14,060 bases of DNA from Burkholderiales bacterium (lineage in GTDB: Bacteria > Pseudomonadota > Gammaproteobacteria > Burkholderiales > Burkholderiaceae_C). The translations under genes and the position numbers were made by a program. The stretch's first letter is position 1. The number at the start of each line of letters is the position of its first letter. The notes under the pieces are model-generated. The model was not told where the DNA came from. It did no database searches and was given only the letters and a program-made list of their open reading frames with translations. The DNA is taken from contig CANFYD010000037.1 of NCBI GenBank assembly GCA_947450745.1, positions 1-14,060 of the forward strand. The letters are read 5' to 3'. Of the stretch, positions 6,718 to 12,033 are shown piece after piece.

Positions 6718-7293
6718 CCGGTCCACCAGCGCATGCGCAATGGTGCCCAGATCAACATATTCCAGCTCGCTGCCGACCGGCACGCCGCGTGCCAGCCGGG
6801 TTGATTTGATGCCGCGCGAGCGCAGCGCCTCGGCCAGGATGTGCGCGGTGGCCTCGCCTTCAGCGGTAAAGCTGCAGGCCAGAATGACTTCTTCGACACC
6901 GCTCTCCGCCGCCCGCAGCAGCAGCTCGGCCGCACCGATTTCACGTGCGCCCACGCCGTCCAGCGGGCTGATGCGGCCCAGCAGCACAAAGTAATAGCCT
7001 CGGTAAGAGTTGGTGCGCTCCAGCGCCGATTGATCGGCCGGCGTTTCCACCACGCACAAGAGCTTGGGGTCACGCCCGGCGTCGTCGCAAATGGCGCAGA
7101 TCGGCCGGTCGCTGAAGGTGTGGCAGCGCTGGCAATGGCCGATGTTCTCGGCTGCAGCCTGCAGCGCCACCGCCAGTCTGCGGGCTCCGTCGCGGTCGTG
7201 CTGCAACAGGTGATAGGCCATGCGTTGAGCCGACTTCTGACCGACGCCGGGCAAGCGCCGCAGCGCTTCGATCAGATGTTCAAGAGCGGTCAC
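6712..7293 (-). CDS. recR: Recombination mediator protein RecR
   Basis: 193 residues from GTG 7293-7291. RecR acts with RecO (and RecF) to load RecA onto SSB-coated single-stranded gaps. Domains in order: helix-hairpin-helix LRRLPGVGQKSAQRMAYHLL (11-30), C4 zinc finger with C54, C57, C66 and C69, then a Toprim domain (about 78-175) containing VVETPADQSALE and the YYFVLLGRISPLDGVG segment. The C-terminal VGSELEYVDLGTIAHAL is also typical. Length is near the E. coli protein (201). No strong ribosome-binding site precedes the GTG, and a TGA lies in frame with the nearest upstream ATG, so the GTG start stands; translation may depend on coupling to ybaB, 18 bp upstream. Confidence 0.97.
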   Translation of the reverse strand: MTALEHLIEALRRLPGVGQKSAQRMAYHLLQHDRDGARRLAVALQAAAENIGHCQRCHTFSDRPICAICDDAGRDPKLLCVVETPADQSALERTNSYRGYYFVLLGRISPLDGVGAREIGAAELLLRAAESGVEEVILACSFTAEGEATAHILAEALRSRGIKSTRLARGVPVGSELEYVDLGTIAHALVDRR

Positions 7294-7311
7294 CGATCAG
7301 ATCATTTCAGC

Positions 7312-7638
7312 TCAGAACGGGAACTTCATGCCCGGAGGCATCGGCATGCCGGCGGTCAGCTTGCCCATTTTTTGCTGGCTGACTTCTTCGGCCCGGCGCA
7401 CCGCGTCGTTGAAGGCGGCAGCCACCAAGTCTTCCAGCATGTCTTTGTCATCGGCCAGCAGGCTGGGGTCGATGGTGACGCGCTTGACGTCGTTCTTGCA
7501 GGTCATCACGACCTTCACCAGACCGGCGCCGGATTGGCCTTCCACCTCGACATGAGCCAGTTCATCCTGAGCTTTTTTCAGGTTGTCCTGCATCGCTTGT
7601 GCCTGCTTCATGAGGCCGGCGAGTTGACCCTTCATCAT
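7312..7638 (-). CDS. ybaB: YbaB/EbfC nucleoid-associated protein
   Basis: 108 residues, a small DNA-binding protein that acts as a dimer and is conserved between dnaX and recR in most proteobacteria. It opens with MMKGQLAGLMKQAQAMQDNLKKAQDELA, a helical segment, followed by VEVEGQSGAGLVKVVMTCKNDVKRVTIDPSLL, the family's characteristic beta region, and ends MPMPPGMKFPF. A strong AAGGAG ribosome-binding site lies 7 bases upstream of the first of two consecutive ATG codons (7638 and 7635). It is 18 bp after dnaX and 18 bp before recR, so the three genes should be one operon. Confidence 0.96.
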   Translation of the reverse strand: MMKGQLAGLMKQAQAMQDNLKKAQDELAHVEVEGQSGAGLVKVVMTCKNDVKRVTIDPSLLADDKDMLEDLVAAAFNDAVRRAEEVSQQKMGKLTAGMPMPPGMKFPF

Positions 7639-7656
7639 TTGACTTACTCCTTGATT

Positions 7657-9750
7657 TCAGTGAGATTTGATTGATCCGGCCACGATGCGGGCCGTTTTGA
7701 ATTGGGCCAGCAACACTTGCGCGAGCGGATCCTTGATCACGATTTGTTCCACGGAACGCTGGCGCGCCTGCACTTGTGCGGCGGCGCGCAAGCCGGGCGA
7801 GTCGTGCGCCACACCGGCTTCCAACTCGATCAGCACGGCGCGCTGCAAGGTGTCACTCAGGGCGGCTTGCAGCTTGTCTTTCAGTGCCGGCTGGCGCAGC
7901 GATTCGCGCTCCACCCGCAAACGCCACAGCAGGGTATCACCTTGCTCTTCAACGCCGACACACTCGGCCCGCATGGCCAACTCGCGCGTCAGCGCCGTCA
8001 GGCCCAGGGCCTGCACTTGCTCGGCCCAACGCTCGCCCAGCGCTGTTGGCTGCAGCGCCACATCGGTACCGGCGGTCGAGGTGTAAGCGCGGCTCTCGGC
8101 TGCGCTGGCTCCATGTGGGCCGCCGTCGGGCGAAGTGAAGTCTTCCGCGGCGGCCTCGGCCTCATAGCCATCCGATGCGTCGCCAGACCGCATAGAAGCA
8201 GAAGCGCCTTCATCCTGTTCTGCGGGGGCGGCATCCAGCCACGGCGGCACATCGTCTTCTACAACCGGCTTGGGCGTTGCGGCACGCGGCCGCAGCCGGG
8301 CACTGTGGCCGGCGCTGGGGTCAACGGCTTGGGGGCGCTTCGGCAATACCGCAACAGCAGCCACTGCAGGAACTGCAAACACCGGCCCGGCCGGTTCGGC
8401 CACGCGCAACGGCTCCGGTGCGGGTGCTGCAACAGCCGCAACAACAGCAAGGGCTGGGGCAGGAACTGGCACTGCTAGCGGTGCTGTGGCAAGTGTAGGA
8501 ACAGGAACCACCAAAGCTGGGGTCGAAAGTAGCGGCGTGCGGGCAGGCTCAGCAGCGGCGGCTGAGTCCTTTGCCGCCGCAGCGTTCGGTGGGCGCGCTG
8601 CGCTGGCCGCGACATTGGCGACCGGCTTGCCCGGTTGCCGGTCCGCAGCCCCCGCCGGGCGGAAGCTCAGCATGCGCAGCAGCACCATCACCAGCCCGGC
8701 GTATTCATCCGGAGCCAGCGCCAGCTCGGCCCGGCCATGCAGAGCCATGCTGTACATCAGCTGAATTTCATCGGCAGGCAGCAGGCCGGCCAAACGCTCG
8801 GCCTCCGCCGTGTCCGGGTCTTGATCGTCGAGCGCGCCGGGCGCTGCCTGAGCCACTGCCATTTGCTGCAACAGACCAGCCAGATCTTCCAGCGTGCCGG
8901 CGGCCGACAAACCGAGGCTGCGCAAGCCATCGGCCTGCGCCACCACCGCCGCGCCGCTGCCGGCAATCAAGGCATCCAGAATCGCCACGATGTGGCCACG
9001 GTCGACCGTGCCAAGCATTTGCCGCACGCCGTCTTCGACCAACGAACCGGCACCAAAAGCAATCGCCTGATCGGCCAGCGACAGCGCATCACGCATCGAC
9101 CCGCGCGCGGCACGCGACAGCAGACGCAGTGCACCGGCATCAGCCGGCACGTTCTCAGCTTGCAAGACCTGGCGCAAATGGGCCAGCACCGTCGGCGGCG
9201 CCATCGGCCGCAAATTGAACTGCAAGCAGCGCGACAACACGGTGACCGGCACTTTCTGCGGGTCAGTGGTAGCCAGCACGAACTTCAAATAATCGGGCGG
9301 CTCTTCCAGCGTCTTCAGCATCGCGTTGAAGGCGGTGTTCGACAGCATGTGGACTTCGTCGATCATGTAGACCTTGAAGCGCCCCATCACCGGCTTGTAG
9401 ACCGATTGATCCAGCAACTGCGAGATTTCTTCCACTCCGCGGTTGGAGGCCGCATCCAGCTCGATGTAATCGACGAAGCGCCCGGCGTCGATGTCGCGGC
9501 AGGCATCGCAAACGCCGCACGGTGTGGCGGTGATGCCGCCCTGCCCGTCAGCCCCGGTGCAGTTCAGGCTCTTGGCCAGAATGCGCGACACCGTCGTCTT
9601 GCCCACACCGCGCGTGCCGGTGAACAAATACGCGTGGTGAAGGCGCTGTTGCGTCAGCGCATTGGCCAGCGCTTGCACCACATGCTCTTGACCCACCAAC
9701 TCTTCAAAGCTGTGGGGACGGTACTTGCGCGCGAGAACCTGGTAACTCAT
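7657..9750 (-). CDS. dnaX: DNA polymerase III subunit tau/gamma
   Basis: 697 residues from ATG 9750-9748. The frame is open far upstream, to 11007, but conserved DnaX sequence starts exactly at MSYQVLARKYRP. It is the clamp-loader ATPase that loads the beta clamp and links the polymerases. Visible: Walker A GTRGVGKT (45-52), zinc-knuckle cysteines C64, C78, C81 and C84, Walker B YMIDEVH (128-134), sensor 1 LATTDP, and SRAARGSMRDALSLADQA. A clamp-loader collar domain with LRMLSFRP follows, then a long Ala/Pro/Val-rich linker, an acidic DDVPPWLD motif, and a C-terminal tau domain ending ARIVAGSIKSH. No run of six or more A, as in the E. coli slippage site, is seen on the coding strand, so a frameshifted gamma product is not supported. 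No clear ribosome-binding site precedes the start. It is divergent from the PurM-like gene, with 69 bp between the starts. Confidence 0.96.
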   Translation of the reverse strand: MSYQVLARKYRPHSFEELVGQEHVVQALANALTQQRLHHAYLFTGTRGVGKTTVSRILAKSLNCTGADGQGGITATPCGVCDACRDIDAGRFVDYIELDAASNRGVEEISQLLDQSVYKPVMGRFKVYMIDEVHMLSNTAFNAMLKTLEEPPDYLKFVLATTDPQKVPVTVLSRCLQFNLRPMAPPTVLAHLRQVLQAENVPADAGALRLLSRAARGSMRDALSLADQAIAFGAGSLVEDGVRQMLGTVDRGHIVAILDALIAGSGAAVVAQADGLRSLGLSAAGTLEDLAGLLQQMAVAQAAPGALDDQDPDTAEAERLAGLLPADEIQLMYSMALHGRAELALAPDEYAGLVMVLLRMLSFRPAGAADRQPGKPVANVAASAARPPNAAAAKDSAAAAEPARTPLLSTPALVVPVPTLATAPLAVPVPAPALAVVAAVAAPAPEPLRVAEPAGPVFAVPAVAAVAVLPKRPQAVDPSAGHSARLRPRAATPKPVVEDDVPPWLDAAPAEQDEGASASMRSGDASDGYEAEAAAEDFTSPDGGPHGASAAESRAYTSTAGTDVALQPTALGERWAEQVQALGLTALTRELAMRAECVGVEEQGDTLLWRLRVERESLRQPALKDKLQAALSDTLQRAVLIELEAGVAHDSPGLRAAAQVQARQRSVEQIVIKDPLAQVLLAQFKTARIVAGSIKSH

Positions 9751-9805
9751 GGACGGGATTCTACGGGCCGGAAATCCACGCGTCCGGGCAAGGGGTCGGC
9801 TGACC

Positions 9806-9811
9806 GATAAT
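9806..9811 (+). promoter_or_regulatory. Candidate -10 element giving a leaderless PurM-like mRNA
   Basis: GATAAT ends 8 bases before ATG 9820, so transcription from it would begin at or within a base or two of the start codon. No ribosome-binding site lies between. The -35 region is weak (no TTGACA-like hexamer at 16-18 bp), so the call is tentative. Confidence 0.35.
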
Positions 9812-9819
9812 CCCGACCC

Positions 9820-10944
9820 ATGAGCACGCACGCACCCTCCTCCCCCGACACCCTCAGCTACAGCGCCGCCGGTGTCAATTACGATTTGATCGACCCATTG
9901 AAGGTCACGGCGCAACGCGCCGCTGCCGCCACCGGTGCCCACCTCGGAGGGCACGGCTTCACCGAAGTGCTGGCCTCGCGGGGCGAATCGGCCTATGTGG
10001 TGGACGTCGGCCCGTTCTACATCGCCACCATCGTCGAGTGCTTGGGCACCAAAACATTGGTCGCCGATGAAATGCGCCAGTTGACGGGCAAAAACTACTA
10101 CGACGGCATCGCGCAGGACACGATTGCGATGGCCGTCAACGACTTGATCACCGTCGGTGCCACTCCGCTGATCGTGCAAGCCTATTGGGCCGCCGGCGGT
10201 TCGGATTGGTTTGCCGACACCGGCCGGGCCCAAAGCCTGGTGGACGGCTGGAAGCGCGCTTGCGACGCCTGTTCGGTAGCCTGGGGCGGCGGCGAAACCC
10301 CGGCGCTGGCCGGCATCGTCGAGAGCGGCCGCATCGATTTGGCTGCGTCTTGCACCGGCCTGATCAACCCGAAAGAGCGCTTGTCGGTCGGCGACAAACT
10401 GGGTGTCGGCGATGCCATCGTGCTGCTGGCTTCGAGCGGCATCCACGCCAACGGACTGAGCTTGGCGCGCAAACTGCTGGAGCGCTTGCCAGCCGGCTAT
10501 CTGACCGAGATCGCGCCGGGCCTGAGCTACGGGGAGGCGCTGCTGGCCCCGACGGTGCTGTATTCGCCAGTGACCGAAGCGCTTTACAAGGCCGGCATCA
10601 CGCCGCATTACTGCGCCAACATCACCGGCCACGGCTGGCGCAAGCTGCTGCGCCACCCGGGCCAGTTCACGTACCGGATCCACACCGTGCCGCCGGTCAC
10701 GCCGGTACTTCGCTTCATGCAAGAACTTGCCCAGCAAGACGACCGCGAGGCCTACTCGACCCTCAATATGGGTGCGGGTTTCGCCATCTTTGTGCCGGCC
10801 GACCAAGCCGAGCAGACGGTGGCCGTGGCCAAGGCCTGCGGCATCGACGCCTGGGTGGCCGGGCAGATCGAAGCAGGTGAAAAACAGCTGTTGATCGAGC
10901 CGCTGGGTATTCGTTTCAGTGACGACGATTTGCAGCTGCGTTAA
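9820..10944 (+). CDS. PurM-like AIR synthase-related protein
   Basis: 374 residues. The fold is that of AIR synthase (PurM): NDLITVGATP (107-116) keeps the D-x4-GAxP signature of the PurM/PurL superfamily, followed by GGGET (156-160), SSGIHANGLSL (205-215), ITGHGW (268-273) and NMGAGF (316-321). It departs from true PurM where the enzyme has GTDGVGTK: here residues 72-79 read VECLGTKT, and the upstream GGFG/ALFE region becomes GGHGFTEVLASRG. ITGHG also replaces ITGGG. It is about 25-30 residues longer than usual PurM. The likely reading is a paralogue using ATP and a formyl- or amidine-type substrate; automatic annotation may call it phosphoribosylformylglycinamidine cyclo-ligase, and purine synthesis cannot be ruled out. 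It is transcribed away from dnaX, and no purine genes adjoin it. The Ile/Leu, Ala and Gly-rich sequence is intact throughout. Confidence 0.8.
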   Translation: MSTHAPSSPDTLSYSAAGVNYDLIDPLKVTAQRAAAATGAHLGGHGFTEVLASRGESAYVVDVGPFYIATIVECLGTKTLVADEMRQLTGKNYYDGIAQDTIAMAVNDLITVGATPLIVQAYWAAGGSDWFADTGRAQSLVDGWKRACDACSVAWGGGETPALAGIVESGRIDLAASCTGLINPKERLSVGDKLGVGDAIVLLASSGIHANGLSLARKLLERLPAGYLTEIAPGLSYGEALLAPTVLYSPVTEALYKAGITPHYCANITGHGWRKLLRHPGQFTYRIHTVPPVTPVLRFMQELAQQDDREAYSTLNMGAGFAIFVPADQAEQTVAVAKACGIDAWVAGQIEAGEKQLLIEPLGIRFSDDDLQLR

Positions 10945-10945
10945 G

Positions 10946-11084
10946 AGGCTGAGAACTTTTGTAGCGAGCGGCCGGTAGGCTAGGCGGACGGAGCACAGGA
11001 ACCGCAACGTACTTTGGGTACGTGAGGATTACGAGCACCCGGCCAACGACGCATGGCGGCCGCGCAGTAAAAAGTTCTCAGCCT
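10946..11084. repeat. 139-bp element bounded by perfect 15-bp inverted repeats
   Basis: AGGCTGAGAACTTTT (10946-10960) and its exact reverse complement (11070-11084) enclose 109 bp. Pairing continues imperfectly inward, with GCGGCCG-type sequences on both sides (about 10967-10973 and 11056-11062). A tight hairpin ACGTAC-TTTGG-GTACGT (11007-11023) sits near the centre. There is no coding sequence and no clear target-site duplication. The element starts 2 bases after the PurM-like stop codon. It looks like a non-autonomous, dispersed intergenic repeat, or a large folded transcript end; copy number in the genome would tell. Confidence 0.7.
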
Positions 11085-11130
11085 ATTGCGCTCTGAGCCC
11101 GGCTTGACCGGGATAGGCGAAGGCATCGCA

Positions 11131-11136
11131 TATACT
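11131..11136 (+). promoter_or_regulatory. Likely -10 element of the 4.5S RNA gene
   Basis: TATACT lies 7 bases before the inferred 5' end of the SRP RNA at 11144, the expected distance. The discriminator (TCGCCTC) is GC-rich, as in growth-rate-controlled stable RNA promoters. TTGACC occurs at 11104-11109, but the 21-bp spacing is too long for a standard -35. Upstream, 11085-11130 holds only a 5-bp CCCGG/CCGGG hairpin. Confidence 0.5.
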
Positions 11137-11143
11137 TCGCCTC

Positions 11144-11237
11144 GACGGGCCTCCTCGCATGGAAGCGCGGCCAACCGGGTCAGGTCGGGAACGAAGCAGC
11201 CCCAACCGTTGCAACCAGTGCCGAGGTAGGGCTCGTC
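11144..11237 (+). ncRNA. ffs: Signal recognition particle 4.5S RNA
   Basis: The universally conserved SRP core is present: GGTCAGGTC, a GGAA tetraloop (11188-11191), then GAAGCAGCC, matching E. coli 4.5S RNA closely (11178-11202). The flanks fold back: GACGGGCC at the 5' end pairs with GGGCTCGTC at the 3' end with one G-U, and CCTCG pairs with CGAGG. This gives a single long hairpin of about 94 nt, the size of the small bacterial SRP RNA. The RNA binds Ffh to target membrane proteins to FtsY and the translocon. The ends are set by the pairing and are good to within a few bases. Confidence 0.93.
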
Positions 11238-11249
11238 ACCTCTTTGCCA

Positions 11250-11267
11250 AGCTGCTGTAAAGCAGCT
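11250..11267 (+). other. Stem-loop after the 4.5S RNA
   Basis: AGCTGCT (11250-11256) pairs perfectly with AGCAGCT (11261-11267) around GTAA, 12 bases beyond the RNA's 3' end. It may mark the transcript end, but no T-run follows it. Confidence 0.4.
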
Positions 11268-11301
11268 CTCGCTGAACAGCAGGCAAATGAACAGAAGGTC
11301 A

Positions 11302-11333
11302 GATGAGCAGATAGGCAGATGGGCAGATGGGCA
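11302..11333 (+). repeat. Four tandem copies of an 8-bp unit
   Basis: GATGAGCA, GATAGGCA, GATGGGCA, GATGGGCA follow each other without gaps. The last two are identical and the first two differ by one or two bases. It lies in the non-coding stretch between ffs and sodC, about 140 bp before the sodC start; the sequence from here to 11471 shows no convincing gene or promoter. Confidence 0.75.
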
Positions 11334-11471
11334 AACGCTCCACTCTGCTATCAAGTGCAGGTCCGGAATCCGGTCCAACGCATGACCCAGTCCAAATCAC
11401 CGTCAAGCCGACGCAAACTGATTGACCGGGCCACAATCCGCAACTCCAAAACAGCGTTACCGGAGTCATTC

Positions 11472-11993
11472 ATGAAGCGTCAGCTCGTTCTCATCACCTG
11501 TTTGCTCGCCGCGAGCAGCGGGTTTGCGGCAGAAACCAAGGCCACCTTGAACATCGCGGACGCCAAAGGCGTGGGCGCGGCAATTGGCACGGTGCGCATC
11601 GTTGAAACGCCCTACGGCCTGGTTTTTTACCCGAACCTGACCGGCCTGCCGGCTGGCCTGCACGGCTTTCACGTGCATGAAAACCCGTCCTGCGCCGCCG
11701 GTGAGCGCGACGGTACGCCGGTGGCTGCACTGGCGGCTGGCGGACACTTGGACCCACAGGGAACCAAGCGCCACGGCGAACCCTGGGGCGACGGCCATTT
11801 GGGCGACCTGCCCCCGCTGTACGTGACGGCCGAAGGCAGCGCCACCAACCCGGTGCTGGCACCCCGGCTGAAGTTGGCTGATGTGGCCAACCGCTCGTTG
11901 ATGGTGCATGCCGGCGGCGACAACCATGCCGATCACCCGGCACCACTGGGCGGTGGCGGAGCCCGCGTCGCCTGCGGCGTCATCGGCGGTTGA
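11472..11993 (+). CDS. sodC: Periplasmic Cu/Zn superoxide dismutase
   Basis: 173 residues from ATG 11472, with GGAG 7 bases upstream; the frame is open to 11319 but nothing conserved lies there. MKRQLVLITCLLAASSGFAA (1-20) is a Sec signal peptide, placing the enzyme in the periplasm. It dismutes superoxide to oxygen and hydrogen peroxide. Copper ligands are H67, H69, H92 and H146; zinc ligands are H92 (bridging), H101, H109 and D112. C74 and C168 should form the structural disulfide, and R165 is the active-site arginine. The bacterial signatures GFHVHENPSC and HAGGDNHADHPAPLGGGGARVACG are intact. The frame and all ligands are present, so it should be active. It stands alone between ffs and a convergent molybdoenzyme gene; no copper chaperone gene is visible. 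Confidence 0.96.
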   Translation: MKRQLVLITCLLAASSGFAAETKATLNIADAKGVGAAIGTVRIVETPYGLVFYPNLTGLPAGLHGFHVHENPSCAAGERDGTPVAALAAGGHLDPQGTKRHGEPWGDGHLGDLPPLYVTAEGSATNPVLAPRLKLADVANRSLMVHAGGDNHADHPAPLGGGGARVACGVIGG

Positions 11994-12003
11994 TCAAGCG
12001 CTG

Positions 12004-12027
12004 AGCCTTGCAGTCGCCTGCAAGGCT
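12004..12027. terminator. Hairpin between convergent sodC and molybdoenzyme genes
   Basis: A perfect 10-bp stem, AGCCTTGCAG (12004-12013) with CTGCAAGGCT (12018-12027), closes a TCGC loop. It sits 10 bp after the sodC stop and 6 bp past the end of the opposite gene, so it can act on both transcripts. No T-run follows on either strand, so termination efficiency is uncertain. Confidence 0.6.
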
Positions 12028-12033
12028 GATGGC

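Noticed and set aside
6249..7073. 274-codon reading that would fuse sequence in recR to the MAPEG protein
   Set aside because: The N-terminal part is recR in the wrong frame; the MAPEG homology begins at ATG 6644.
8330..8560. Repetitive-looking GCA/GCC-rich stretch that could be taken for a repeat array
   Set aside because: It is the coding sequence for the low-complexity Ala/Pro/Val linker of DnaX and has no regular unit.
7657..11007. A 1116-codon open frame extending dnaX upstream across the PurM-like gene
   Set aside because: Only the part from 9750 downward matches DnaX; the extension is a shadow of the oppositely oriented PurM-like gene.
11363..11373. Palindrome CCGGA-A-TCCGG upstream of sodC
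   Set aside because: Arms of only 5 bp in GC-rich DNA, with no recognisable operator consensus or nearby promoter.
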